DNA of 64,000 nt, taken from the NCBI GenBank assembly GCA_022414725.1, contig CM039463.1, positions 58,204,265 through 58,268,264 of the forward strand, read 5' to 3'. A program made the translations under genes and the position numbers. Positions within the stretch are counted from its first letter, which is position 1. Each line of letters begins with the position of its first letter. The notes under the pieces were generated by a model. It had not been told where the DNA came from. It ran no database searches and saw nothing but the letters and a program-made list of their open reading frames with translations. Below are positions 20,085 to 31,352 of this stretch, one piece after another. This stretch comes from Microglena sp. YARC. Lineage: Eukaryota; Chlorophyta; Chlorophyceae; Chlamydomonadales; Chlamydomonadaceae.

Positions 20085-20942
20085 TATGACAATAACTAGA
20101 AGTCAGACGCAAGACATGAGCATTGACCCTGGATCACCCGGGGATAATGCACCCCCCCGTGGTTTGCAATGTGGTACGCTACAACGCTTAAACCCACACT
20201 GGACAAATCGTTCGACTCGATTAAAAAAGAGTCGCATCAAACATTGAAGTCGGTGGAAGGACTTTTGAGTGAGATGCGGGAAACCGTTCAGAAACAGACC
20301 AATAAGATCGCAAACATAGAGGCCACTCTGAACGCCCAGAGGGATACGATAGTATCCCAGGAGAAGCGCATTTCCGCCCTGGAAGCTGCTATCAAGGATC
20401 GGCCGGTGGTGCCCCCAGCAGGGGGAAAAGAATCTGCATGGAGTCGGCCACTCATACAGCGACCGGGCTCAGCCCCCCCAGACCAAGCAGGTTACGACAT
20501 GCAATTCAGGATCTCAGGCATCCCTGAAGATCCCAACGAGAACGACAGGCAGCTAGCGGTGGCTGTAAAGTCTAAGCTCACCCAGGCTTTAGAAGCCAAC
20601 AACACCTACGCCCAGAAGGAGCAAGACAAGGCAGAGTTTACTATTGTGTCCGCTCGACGCATGGGAGGCAAGGTGGATCCCTCACGACCCCGCCTTGCCC
20701 TAATCACAGTATCCTCCAGCTTCGATGCTTCCTCCATTGTGAGGAACCGAAGGTTCCTCAAGGATAGCGGAATAGCAGCTCTGGATTTCTTGTCTCCTGA
20801 GGAGCTGAAGCTGCACAAGGAACACCTTCCAGCGTTTCTGGAAGCTAAGAGGGACCCCTCTAAGTGGGTTTCGTTCAATAGAGGACTCCTGAAGGTGCGG
20901 GACAAGGCTCCCCCTTCAGGTGTCTCATCGACTGATGCATGA
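20085..20942 (+). CDS. LINE ORF1 protein
   Basis: The most likely start is the ATG at 20,085 (MTITRSQTQDMSIDPGS), joined to the main frame across a C7 run near 20,150 that breaks the frame. From 20,169 the frame is intact: a heptad-rich coiled coil (LKSVEGLLSEMRETVQKQTN, KIANIEATLNAQ, KRISALEAAI), then an RRM-like part (MQFRISGIPEDPNENDRQL) and a basic C-terminal domain (LKDSGIAALDFLSPEELKLH). This is the layout of L1 ORF1 RNA-binding trimers. It ends at a UGA in frame with ORF2. Confidence 0.8.
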
Positions 20943-23900
20943 AGTGGACTAAGGTGCCTTGCATGGAACATCAGAGGACAACTCAGTGTTCTGAGCAGCT
21001 GCGGTGCAGCAATGAAAGTGGTGAGAAAACACGACATTTTATTGTTTTCACACACAGGGGTGCGTGGCCAGCTAGACACCCCCCACATTCCAGGTTTCAA
21101 ATGCCTTTCTTGTGCCCCTCGCCCCAAGTTGAGCAAGGATGGGGGGGTCGCTATCTATGTCCGCACTTGCCTAAATGCTACTTTAGTCCATGAGGCACCT
21201 GAATTAGGCATGGCATGGATTCGCATACATGGAACACACATTGGTGTGTGCTATATCCCACATGCTAACAGCTCATACTACAAACATGGTGACGACTGCA
21301 TTAGTATAGAGGACCACTTCCTCACTCTAGGTAAAATCATTGGGAACTTCCAGGAAAAAGGCAACGTTGTGGTGATGGGTGACTTCAACGCTCGGGTTGG
21401 TCTTGGTGTGGACAATGATGATACCGAGTTAGGAGATGAACCAGTATCCCAAACCAGTAGTACAGCCCCCAACCAAAACCATTCAACCGAGGTGTAGCAT
21501 GGACACAGCTCCCCCCAATCGATTGGGGGGGGCCCTACTCCAGCTATGTGTAGTAACTGGTCTTATCATCCTTAACGGTAGAACAGAAGGTGATATGCAA
21601 AGTGCACATACCTTCTTTGCAGATGGCATGGACAAGAAATCTGTCATTGATTATGCGCTAGCCGCCCCTAGTCTTCTCAACACCCCAGGAGTCAAGTTTA
21701 GTGTGGCTCCCAAGCATGACTGCCCTCTCAGGCCCGGGGGTGGAAAGTTTGACCACATGCCTATCACACTCCACATACCAGATGCTGCCCTTAGGCCTTC
21801 TCAAGGTACTATTAGTACACCTGCTGGTGGTAAACCTTCGCCCAAACTGAAATGGAAAGACAACTATGTCCAGATGTATGCACACACAATTAAGCGTGAT
21901 CCAGATGTTAACCGATTACTTGACAATGCACTCCATAGCTCATCTATGGAAGATTCAGAGAAGGGGATTGCTAGTGCTATTGAACTAGCCATAAGCAAAT
22001 GCACACCATGTCACAACCTGTAGCTAAGCGTAAGCACGGGCCCGTGAACGCATGGTATGATGATGAATGCAATCGTGCTAGACAGGCAGCAAGCCAAGCA
22101 GAACATCAACATGGCTCTAGCTCTGACTTGGCTGGTTCTATGCACAAGGAGTACAAGAGGATTCTCAGAAGAAAGAAGAGGAAGTGGCTAGAAACACGCA
22201 TGGAGAACCTTCATACGAATCTTCGGCATAATCCGAAAAGTTTTTGGAAAGACGTGCGTGAGCCTAACAAGGCCACTACGGCAGATATCACAATTCATGA
22301 TTGGACTGATTATTTTGCAGAACTCTTTGATGTGCAAGTAGGTATTGATCCAAGTCTGGATGCTAGGGACTTTGTCCCTCAAGCTGATGGACCTCAGATA
22401 GAGGCCGCACCAACATGGTTATGTCAAGACTTTACCACCCAGGAGGTGTTTTCTGTTCTCCAATCCCTACGGAAAAACTCCTCCCCCGGGGTAGATGGTA
22501 TCCCTGCAGAATGGTACAGATTTGCTTCCCATGAGGCCAACTCCCGATTTGTACAAGCTATGACTAACCTGTTTAATCTCATCTGGAAGACTTCTTACCC
22601 CAGCCAATGGGCTGCAGCTGCCTTGGTACCCGTACCCAAATCCAAAGGCAGTGTGTATGACAAGGACAACTATCGAGGTCTTGCGGTGAGCAACTCCATA
22701 GGAAAGATCTTCTCCCTTTGCATGCTACGTAGACTAGATGATTGGTCAGAAGAATTCAACCTCAGAGCCGCTGGCCAATATGGATTTAGAAGTGGTAGGG
22801 GTACTGCAGATGCATCATTCATTCTTAACCATATTGTAGATAAATATAGAGAAAAGAAAAAACCACTCTTTGTGGCTTTTGTTGATTTCAAGAAGGCTTA
22901 TGATTGGGTCAACAGAGACTTGCTATGGGATTGCTTAGCAAGGCTAGGAGTCAAGGACCCCTATCTCAGTATTCTGAAGTCCATGTATAATCATGTTGTT
23001 TTCCAAGTTCGCCTACATGGGGACATTGGATCCTCCTTTCCATCCCTTGTAGGAGTTAAACAAGGAGACCCCCTATCCCCACTCCTATTCGGTCTGTTCA
23101 TTGATAGAATTGAATCGTTCCTCCAATCCAAGCTCCCAAATGTAGGGGCTGAGCTTAGGGGAAAGATTCTGCAACTGTTACTTTATGCTGATGACCTAGC
23201 TATAATGGCAGAATCCCCGGCAGATATGCAAGCGATGCTTGACTGCCTGAGAGATTTCTGCGAGGCTACTAAGATGGCTGTGAATATAAAGAAAACTGAG
23301 ATTGTCGTTTTCAACAAACAATTCTGTGATGAGGCCCGCATGGATCCTGATTACAAATTTGTCTATGATGGAGCACAACTTTCTACAAAGTTATCTTTTA
23401 TCTACTTGGGATCCCTCTTTGTGGATGGTGACTCAAGCAATCGTGCAAAAGCTGCTTTTTCTAGGATGCTCACTAAGGCCCAAAAGGCACACCACATGCT
23501 TCGTAGGCGATGCCATACTATGGAGATATACAATATTGATATTCTCACCCACCTGTTTGATTCTCTTGTACAACCTATCCTGAATTTTGACTGTGAGGTG
23601 TGGGCTCCTTCTATTCTGAACAACACACTTATCTCAAATGACCATGCTTGTGAGAAATGGCATAGAGGTATACTTAAACAAATGTTGGGTGTTTGCCAAT
23701 CTACTACATCTAATATTATCATGGAAGAGCTGGGTAGAACCCCGTTGTGTTTTGCTTGGCTTAAACAAGCTTTGCGCTTCTGGAACAAGACCATACATAA
23801 AGAACCTGAGGATCTCATTAGAATGGCTCTTGAGGAATCTTTTGACTCCAACACTGGCTGGGTTCATGACTTGCGTTGTGCTCTCCACAAGCTAGGATCC

Positions 23901-24515
23901 AGTAAAAACATCAACATTTTGGAGGCTGTCGATGTCGAAGGTATTATGTCTGAAGTTTTTGAGTCATGGAGGTTTAAGTACCCAAGTGACACCAATGCAG
24001 TTAGAGACATCCCTGATGAGAGAAGGGTTGGCTTTAAAACGCCTCCGATACCAAAAAATGGTTCGCAGCCAACAGCAATGATGAGAAATGGCTTGATTCC
24101 CTTTACATCCGCCTTACATAAGCAGGATCAGATTCGTTCTATAGCACAGTTTAGAATGGGTTCCCATTGGCTGAACACAGAAAGAATGAGGGTGGTGGAT
24201 AGAGCACACATCCCTCGCTCAATGAGACACTGTCAAATGTGTGGGATCCAAAAAACTGAGGATGAAATGCATATGTTTGAGTGCCCTTTTTATAATGATA
24301 TTCGCCTCCGCTACCAGAATCTGTTTACAGATATTTATAGGCATGTCCATGAGGATACCGACTTAACCGTATGGAATGTGGAATTCTGCGATTCCACATT
24401 CAGAACCTTTATGAATGGAAATGGCACTAAGTCTTTTTGGAGCAACCTAGCCGACTATCTTTCTACTTGTAGAAGAGCAAGACAGGAAGCCCTGGACTGC
24501 TTAGTGGCACCGTAA
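20943..24515 (+). CDS. LINE ORF2: AP endonuclease, reverse transcriptase
   Basis: Endonuclease: LRCLAWNIRGQLS at the start, then GDFNARVG, LIILNGR, SVIDYALA and DHMPITL. The usual catalytic Glu motif (QETH) appears as FSHTG. RT: NYRGLAVSNSIGKIF, AFVDFKKAYDWVNRDLLWDC, GVKQGDPLSPLLFGLFIDRI and the catalytic YADD (LLLYADDLAIM). The C-terminal zinc motif is CQMCGIQKTEDEMHMFEC (C-x2-C-x8-H-x4-C), typical of L1-clade elements. Frame breaks occur in the G8 run near 21,525 and near 22,015; from 21,999 to 24,515 the frame is intact (838 codons). Confidence 0.88.
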
Positions 24516-24799
24516 TTTATTATCCCTTTTTTTTCTTCTTGAGACTTCTCATTTGTTAGCTTCTTACCTCCGCCACTGTAAGTGGTTGAGATCTGGGTCC
24601 TGCTCTAAGGGGTTTAATACCTACGCCACCAAAACGGTGGTTGGGAGTTTGGTTTGTTTGTCCTCGACACACCCCTGATGTAATGGGGTTTTTTGCTTTG
24701 TGGGTGCTTTTTCTTTTTGTTTAAAGCACAGAGTCTCATACACCCTCGCGGTGTCAAGTAGACTTTAACATGTAATGTAATGTAATGTAATGTAATCAA

Positions 24800-26032
24800 G
24801 ACTGCATTCTTGAATGCCAAGCTGGAACCTGGTCTAGACCTGTTCTGTTACCAGCCTGAGGGCTTTCATGAACTTGGTCCTGACAATGTTCCCCTTGTGT
24901 GTAAGCTGATTAAATCTCTTTATGGTTTGAAGCAGGCACCCAGGGCTTGGAGCAAAGATGTAAAGCAGGTTTTGGTTGCCCACGGTTTTACCATGTGCAA
25001 AGCTGAACCTGCTCTGTATTTCAGGAGGGATTCTACTGGTGGGTGGAGCTATGTCCTGACCTATGTGGATGACTTTATCTGTGCTTTTAGTGAGCTGCAT
25101 AGGTATGCCTTGCTGATCAAGGCTATGGAAGCAGCTGGGTGGGAAGTCAAGGAAATGGGTGTACCTGTCCAGTTCCTTTCATTGGACATGACTTGTACAC
25201 TTGATTCTGACGGCAGGTGTGTTAAGATCGACCTCTCCCAGCACTCCTACATTGTTGAGCTGGTGGAGCAGTTTGGTCTCACTGCTGCTACCAAGCCCAA
25301 GTTTTCAGTTCCCATGTCCAAGTGCACTGTCACTGATCCTCCTGGAGAACCTCTGGCCTCTAATAGCCAGTACCTCTCTCTTGTGGGGGCTCTGCTGTAC
25401 CTGGCTACCTGCACAAGGCCTGATATTTCTTTTGCTGTTAGCTACCTGTCCAGGTTTTCTGCTCAACCCACTGCCCCCTGTGGGCTGCAGCCAAGCGCTT
25501 GCTTTTGTATTTGAGAGAACATTCCCATCTGGGCCTCACTTACACTCACAGCCCTGGTTTCTCTTTTACTGTCTTTAGTGACTCATCCTTTGCTGATGAT
25601 GGGTCTGACAGGAGATCTCAGACTGGCTATGCTGTGCTCGCTGGAGGCTGCCTTGTGAACTGGATGAGCAAAAGGCAACCCACTGTTGCTGTTAGCTCCA
25701 GTGAGGCTGAGTATCAGGCCCTGTCTCAGACTGCCAGGGAGGTGCAATGGTTGAAAAAGTTGAGAATTGATCTAGGGCTGCCTTGTGACCTGGTCACCAT
25801 TCAGGGTGACAACTTGGGGGTCCTTGAGCTGGGCCAATGACTGTCAGCTGCTCCCTCGCAACAAGCACATTGATGTCATCCATCACTATATCCAGGAGCT
25901 GGTGGAGGATGGCCAGGTGGATGTTGCCTATGTTAACACTAAGGACAACTGTGCTGACCCCTTCACCAAGCCCCTTGATCCTATGGTGTTCTGGCGTTTC
26001 ATTCGCATGTTTGGAATGACTGCTTCTCCTTA
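24800..26032 (+). CDS. pol: Copia Pol, 3' part: RT and RNase H
   Basis: Resumes the RT exactly where the LINE split it: KTAFLNAKL, then KSLYGLKQAPRAW and the catalytic YVDD (LTYVDDFICAF). Connection: SQYLSLVGALLYLATCTRPD. RNase H: SDSSFADDGSDRRSQTGY and SSSEAEYQALSQTAREVQWL. It ends ADPFTKPLDPMVFWRFIRMF and TASP before the stop at about 26,032. Frame breaks at the C5 run near 25,470 and near 25,830 (LELGQ to ANDCQLL). Confidence 0.9.
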
Positions 26033-26405
26033 AACCAATTTTTTGGTTACATGTATTCTAGAATTTTGGTTACATGTATTCTGGAATTTTTGGTTACATT
26101 TAGAGTTTCTTTAAGTTATCATTGATTGGCATTAGGTTCCTATTCCCGGATCGGGTTTTCTATACCGTTGTTACCCGACTTTGATATTTAGTTGTCCTCT
26201 TATATCCACTTGGCAAATTTTGGTTCTTTGCCTTGCTTCTTACCTTCCCTTACACCCTTCGGGTTTCATTTGAAGTTTCTCTCGATTTTTATTTTTTCGG
26301 AGTTCTTTGATTTTTTTTTTTTTTTAATTTGTTACATATAGTTCTATGTCACCAGTGCCATAGGTGGAGTAGTACTATTGTATGTCACCTGTGTCATAGG
26401 TGGAG
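26033..26405 (+). other. Copia 3' untranslated region
   Basis: T-rich, with repeated TTTTGGTTACATGTATTCT near 26,040-26,100 and a direct repeat TATGTCACCAGTGCCATAGG / TATGTCACCTGTGTCATAGG just before the LTR. The polypurine tract next to the 3' LTR is weak (AGGTGGAG). Confidence 0.6.
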
Positions 26406-26729
26406 TATCAGCATGTATAGCGGTGCTCTCACGCGTTTTATGACTTGGTGACTACTTATGTACTCCCTTAGAACTATCGGCTCTCCTGAGCCAGCTTCCC
26501 GTGGGACTGAGTCATCTTGAGATGACTCAGTGGCAGCTTCCTGTCACCTACGTCTCCGGTCTGATCTGTACCCTGTTAGGTTCCTGTCTACCGCCTCCTT
26601 TCACCACAGGTGCCCCTTTATGGGTCTCCTGTGTCTGTAACGTTATCCTTGTCTCCGTGTATAGATTGGTGCGTCTGTTCCGCTGCTTTAATCTACTGTC
26701 CACTCTACCGGAGTGATTTCAAGCTGATA
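26406..26729 (+). repeat. Copia 3' LTR
   Basis: 324 bp, TATCAGC...GCTGATA. The only difference I found from the 5' LTR is CCTGAGCCAG against CCTGCGCCAG. Followed by the ATACC target duplication. Confidence 0.93.
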
Positions 26730-26734
26730 ATACC

Positions 26735-26776
26735 ATCGTGAGCCTTACTTTAGGGGTGTTGCTAGTAGCCTCCCCG

Positions 26777-26828
<52 letters not shown>

Positions 26829-26963
26829 CAATATCCAAAGGCTCTTACGTAGAGCATCTACCGTAACGACAAGGTACATAATTTTAATTTGCACGTGTGC
26901 AACAGGCAGCGCTTTAAATTCAGTCAAGCTTTAGAACCTTTGATTTTGAGGATGATTGCAAGA

Positions 26964-26997
<34 letters not shown>

Positions 26998-27344
26998 CCC
27001 CCCATGGATGCTGTGGAGCGACCTTGTCTTGGGTCAACTATGGCATGTCTATGATAATGATAATGGCACAGTAATGCAAAAGAAACCCCTGTACATGTTC
27101 GCTGGGAGCTTTTTCGAGGGCCGGAGGGCTAGAACTTGGCAAATGTTCACTACATCCCCAATAAGTAAATAGCCTCATTCGCCTATTATTCCGAGGCGCG
27201 AGGTTGAGGATGGTCAGCCCGTTTGCTTGTCCATCGCCTGTCCCGCTTAGAAAGTATACCAACGAGTGACAAAAGAAAAAGGCACGCTGATATATTGTAA
27301 GGGAATCTATTTAAATTCATAATTGAAGTTAATTATCTGTAAAC
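26735..27344. other. Intergenic spacer between two LTR elements
   Basis: Contains poly-C followed by (CA)n at 26,778-26,823 and poly-C at 26,965-27,003. Two dispersed motifs recur elsewhere: GTGGAGCGACCTTGTCTTGG near 27,015 resembles 33,370-33,400, and GGCGCGAGGTTGAGGATGG with CAGCCCGTTTGCTTG near 27,195-27,230 resembles 36,700-36,735 and 59,220-59,260. No coding feature. Confidence 0.5.
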
Positions 27345-27572
27345 TGTGAATGTAAGATTGTTACAACGGCATAGGCTCGATAGAGGAGAAGATGCTATTA
27401 AGCGCAACAGGCGCAATCATATAGAATAAAGATGTGTACTGCAGGGTACTGCAGTCACGTGCAGGCCACAGCTAGCCTGTGGCCTGGCGGCAGGCAACGC
27501 GGTACCAGGAGGGAAAGGTACCGGTGTGCATTATGCCGACTCAGAGACTGATATATAAATCAGTCAATAACA
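27345..27572 (-). repeat. 3' LTR of the gag-protease element
   Basis: 228 bp. On the plus strand it runs from TGTGAATGTAAG to CAATAACA. It contains a GTACTGCAGGGTACTGCAG repeat and TATATAAATC near its transcription-upstream end. Confidence 0.92.
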
Positions 27573-28222
27573 TCCCCCCCAATTCAAGGTATTCTTGAGC
27601 TCAAGAATTCCTGGTATTAACTGAGGGGCATAAGAAAATTAAAAATATAAAAGCTAGGGAGACTTTGAGAAATTATAGTAGCTGAAAGGGAGGAATCACT
27701 TTAGCAGGGGTCTTCAAAGAAATGTCAGTCTCCTGGGGTAGCTGGCTAGGTAAGGAACACTGCAGGTGGGCTGCAGGCTAAGTAGCAGAAAGGCTGCTGA
27801 GATGGTGCAATGAAACTGCAGGAAAGCTGCAGGCTAGGTGGCAGAGAGGCTGCTGGGAAGGTGTAAGGAAACTGCAGATAGGCTGCAGGCTAGAGCAGAT
27901 AGGCTGCCATGGGGCTGGACTAAGTGCTGCAGAGGGCTGCAGATAGGCTGCAGGGAGACTGCTGGGAAGCTGGGGAAGGAAAGTCCAGGCTTGGTTAAGG
28001 CATGTGAAGATGTCCTTGGTTACGAGAAGTGGCATGATTCGAGACTAGAGGATTTGTCTTTTAGACATGATGTCTGGACTAGTACCCCCATAATTTGGGT
28101 GAGCTACAGTAGTTTGATCCTAAATTAAAGCAAAGACATCATGGAGAGATTAGAATAACCCTAGATTAGAAAAGGGGTGCTGCCTGTGGAAGTACACGGG
28201 GCAGTACAGTAGGCAGGTAGTC

Positions 28223-29836
28223 TTAAAAAATTCTAGAGTGTTCAAGTCTATTCCAACAGATGAAGAGCAATGTTTGTAACTTTAAATAAGTGCCTGGCTT
28301 GCTGGGGAAACCATCAAGGTCAAGTTGCTGGCAGATTTGGGCAAAGAACTGGTCAAATGACTTGGGAGCTAGGCTGGGGGGGGTAAGGATGTTGATAAAG
28401 GTGAAGTCCATGGGGCTCCAGTTCATGCTGAGGTGGTTGACACATAGCACTTTGCCTCCAGGATGGGCACAGCTCCTGGGGTCCATGATCATCTTTGGTC
28501 TGAATGAGAGTGTGTGGGCATGTGCATTGACCATAACAGCTTGAAGGCAGATGGCCCACTGTAGAGTGGGTCTGGCTGTAGTAGAAACAGTGGGGTAGGC
28601 TTGCACCATTTGCTGGAGTCTGCTATTGTGCTTGATGATAGGGCTGCAGGCATCAGATGGCTCCTTGTGCATTGGTCTGTGTGGGAACTGTTCCTTTTCA
28701 GAAGTCAGCAGGGTAGGGAACCTGCTGGTGAATGCTGTGATGAGTTTGGACAGTGGAGGCCTTGGGTTGATGTTGAAAGCTGGTGAAGCAGGCCTGCTGT
28801 TCAGATGGTGTAAGGTGCATCCAAATCGTGTGAGGCTAAGGCTGGAGTTGTTGGAGAAGTGGATGTGGTTGACATTCTGATTAACTTCTCCCAGTGGTAG
28901 TCCAATGTCTGGTGACCTGTTGACCAGTATCCATTGGTCCCAGGTAGTTGCTGTGTCCAGATCAGATGGGTTGAGTGGCCCGTCCCCATCTATGGGGCCA
29001 TCATATTCCTCATAGTTGGTCCTGATCTGGTCACTGAGGAGTTCCATCTCTGCTCTGGCTTGTTGTAAGTTCAGGTTGTCCAGCTGTTGTTGGAGGGCTG
29101 GGGTGGTTTCTGGAGGGTCATCTACTCCTAGTCCAGGGTCATCCTGGGGCTTGTGTACCTCCGGATGGATGAGCTCTGGCATGTCATCACTGTCAGTATC
29201 ATCAGCAGAGTCTTCCAGAATGCCTGCAGTGGAATGGGAATGGTACTGGCAGATAGGAGGGGGATGGTCCTGGAGGTCTTGGTCTGCCTCCACATGAGTG
29301 GGTGGGTACTGCCCTATCTCAGAAGCAGTGTGGGGTGCAGATGGAGCAGAAGTAGAGGGGAAGTCATGGAGGTCTTGGTCTGCCTCCACATGAGTGGGTG
29401 GGTACTGCCCTATCTCAGGAGCAGTGTGGGGTGCAGATGGAGCCGAAGTAGAGGGGAAGTCATGGAGGTCTTGGTCTGCCTCCACATGAGTGGGTGGGTA
29501 CTGCCCTATCTCAGAATCAGTGTGGGGTGCAGACGTTGCAGAGGTAGAGGGGGGATCCTGGCAGTCTTGATCAGCTCTACTGGGGGAGGTCTCATGAGTG
29601 GGTGGGTACTGCCCTGTCTCAGAGCCAGTGTGAGTTGATGGAGTCTTGGTAACCATCATGATGTAGGCAATGGGAGGACTTACAGGGGTAGAAGGATTAC
29701 TGGTTGTGACTAATAAAGTTTGTTGAGGTAGAGTCCATGCCTTTTGGGGCATGAGAGGAGCAGTTTGGTACCAGATGGTCTTGGGATGGAGAGTATGGCT
29801 TGGGTCTTGGACAGGTGAACTTGGAGGTCTGGGCAC
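28223..29836 (-). CDS. Unknown ORF of the gag-protease element
   Basis: About 538 codons, open, in a different frame from the gag-protease ORF and overlapping its end. The N-terminal part is a Pro/Ser/Thr-rich tandem repeat of about 37 residues (EIGQYPPTHVEADQDLHDFP, STSAPSAPHT), three to four copies (29,280-29,600). Next comes an acidic region (DSADDTDSDDMPELIHPE) and a short Gln/Leu-rich helix (LQQQLDNLNLQQARAEMELL). The C-terminal half (ATTWDQWILVNRSPDIGLPL to LKLQTLLFICW) resembles nothing I recognise. The stretch after the repeat could be remnant Pol linker, but no RT signature is present. Confidence 0.6.
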   Translation of the reverse strand: MPRPPSSPVQDPSHTLHPKTIWYQTAPLMPQKAWTLPQQTLLVTTSNPSTPVSPPIAYIMMVTKTPSTHTGSETGQYPPTHETSPSRADQDCQDPPSTSATSAPHTDSEIGQYPPTHVEADQDLHDFPSTSAPSAPHTAPEIGQYPPTHVEADQDLHDFPSTSAPSAPHTASEIGQYPPTHVEADQDLQDHPPPICQYHSHSTAGILEDSADDTDSDDMPELIHPEVHKPQDDPGLGVDDPPETTPALQQQLDNLNLQQARAEMELLSDQIRTNYEEYDGPIDGDGPLNPSDLDTATTWDQWILVNRSPDIGLPLGEVNQNVNHIHFSNNSSLSLTRFGCTLHHLNSRPASPAFNINPRPPLSKLITAFTSRFPTLLTSEKEQFPHRPMHKEPSDACSPIIKHNSRLQQMVQAYPTVSTTARPTLQWAICLQAVMVNAHAHTLSFRPKMIMDPRSCAHPGGKVLCVNHLSMNWSPMDFTFINILTPPSLAPKSFDQFFAQICQQLDLDGFPSKPGTYLKLQTLLFICWNRLEHSRIF

Positions 29837-31352
29837 AGGCTGGTGGCTGCATGAATGCTAATGATGTTGGGCATGTTGCAGTCAGCAAGAAGTACATTGT
29901 TCAGGATGATCAGAGTCCTGCCATGGCCCTTGATCTTGGCCTTCCCTATCTGCTTGCAGAAGATAGGTGGAGAGTCTTGGTCTGCCAGCTGCAGCCTAAT
30001 AGGCTGTGGACGGTCCTGAATTTCATGCAGATGGGAGATGTTACTGGTTGCATGAGAGTGTGCTGCAGTATCTATGATCCATTCTGTCTGCAGTGCTGCC
30101 TGGAAAACTTCTCCATCATCTTCTATAGTGCATTCATCATCAGCACTTATTTGTCCAAAGAATGCTGTATTAGCCAGGGGGTCAGGTGGCAAGGCAAATG
30201 AAACAGACTTGCCTCTGGTTGGTGTAGCAAATCTCATGGGCTGGAGGTTGTCTTCATCCAGTGCCAGGGACAGGAAGTTGTGTTCTTCACCCTCACTGTC
30301 AGAGTTGGAGGTGGAGGTGGACTGATCACCATCAGCAACGTGGGCATGGCGTCCCCTGCTTGGGTATCTTCTTAGACGTCTCCTGTCACTGGTCTTCTTG
30401 GGAGTCTTCTTGTCGTATGGATCCTTGTCATCTCCTGATCTGTTCTTGGGAGGTGACTTAGATCCATGGTCAGCTTCATCTGAGTCAGCTGGCCTGAAAG
30501 CCAGGTCAGTGTCCTCACTGGTGCAGTCTCTGGAGCTATGACCTATTTCCCCACAGTTCCAGCAGATCATCTTCTTGTAGGAGATAGTCCTGTCTCTGAA
30601 TTGGAGGTGCTTGCTGTTGAATGGCTTCCTGGCCCTGTAAGCTGCAGCTGCCATCTCAGCCTCTTCAGGAGATGGTGCAGGGTCAACTTGCTTCACTAAG
30701 CTAGCACCAGTTGAAGATGGCACTTTGGAGCATAGCAAAGGTGGTGATTGCTGTGGGGTTGAATTGATTGATATACCCATCATATTCAGGGCGGGAATTC
30801 AGTCCCTTGACAATAAGGTTGAGAAAGGTGCTGGCAGAAACGATGTGGAGGCCTTGAATCTTGGGAATCTGGGAATACATATCAGCTGCCCTAGAGAGGT
30901 ATGTCTGCAGGGATTCAGTGGAAGTCATACGTATTCCAAGTAGTGCAGTCAGGGTGGTGTGCTCTAGCCTCCTGCCTTCCTCAGAGTACAGGGCATCCAG
31001 AAACCTGAAGGCTCTAGTGGCCATATCTGTGTTAGCATGAATGGCCTGCTGGATCGGATCTGATACATGATCTATGATGATCTTGAAGGCCTTGTTGTTC
31101 TTCCAGGTGGAGATCCTGGTGGGGACACCACGAGCCGGAACAGCTGGATCAGCACCCGCAAACAACAGGGTAAGTAATGTCATCAGCAGGGTAACCATCA
31201 GAGTCGGCAGGCTCGCCAGCGACCACCGCCTGTTGGCAGTCGAAAGCAATGGCAATGGTATCCCTATCTGATTTGAGGGCGAGGAGTATATTCTGCCTGG
31301 CGCAGCGCCAGTTGTAGAGGTTGTTACCAGTGAATATACGGGGAGGTTGCAT
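29710..31352 (-). CDS. gag: Gag and protease of the non-autonomous LTR element
   Basis: Starts at the ATG at 31,352 (MQPPRIFTGNNLYNWRCARQ), an N-terminus typical of Copia Gag. The frame breaks near 31,180 and near 30,735. The capsid-like region includes TRAFRFLDALYSEEGRRLEH and LIVKGLNSRPEYDGYINQF. The zinc knuckle CWNCGEIGHSSRDC is near 30,550. The protease region begins EWIIDTAAHSHATSN near 30,090, with DTA in place of the DSG usual in Copia. The frame ends at 29,710 with LLLSCPKRHGLYLNKLY. Confidence 0.82.

Larger units (their letters stand above)
19738..24794 (+). mobile_element. L1-like LINE nested in Copia RT
   Basis: A complete-looking non-LTR element with a repetitive 5' region, ORF1 and ORF2 (endonuclease, RT, C-terminal zinc motif), a 3' UTR and a (TGTAA)n tail at about 24,770-24,794. 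The target duplication is ATCAA (19,733-19,737 and 24,795-24,799). Removing the LINE and one repeat rejoins the Copia frame as LDI-KTAFLNA, which fixes both ends to the base. Same orientation as its host. Confidence 0.93.
14770..26729 (+). mobile_element. Copia-type LTR retrotransposon with nested LINE
   Basis: LTRs of 324 bp at 14,770-15,093 and 26,406-26,729 differ at about one position. The element is flanked by the direct repeat ATACC (14,765-14,769 and 26,730-26,734). The domain order after gag is protease, integrase, RT, RNase H, which defines Copia. Without the nested LINE (19,738-24,794) it is about 6.9 kb. The near-identical LTRs imply a recent insertion, yet the coding region carries several frame breaks, mostly at short homopolymers. 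Confidence 0.95.
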
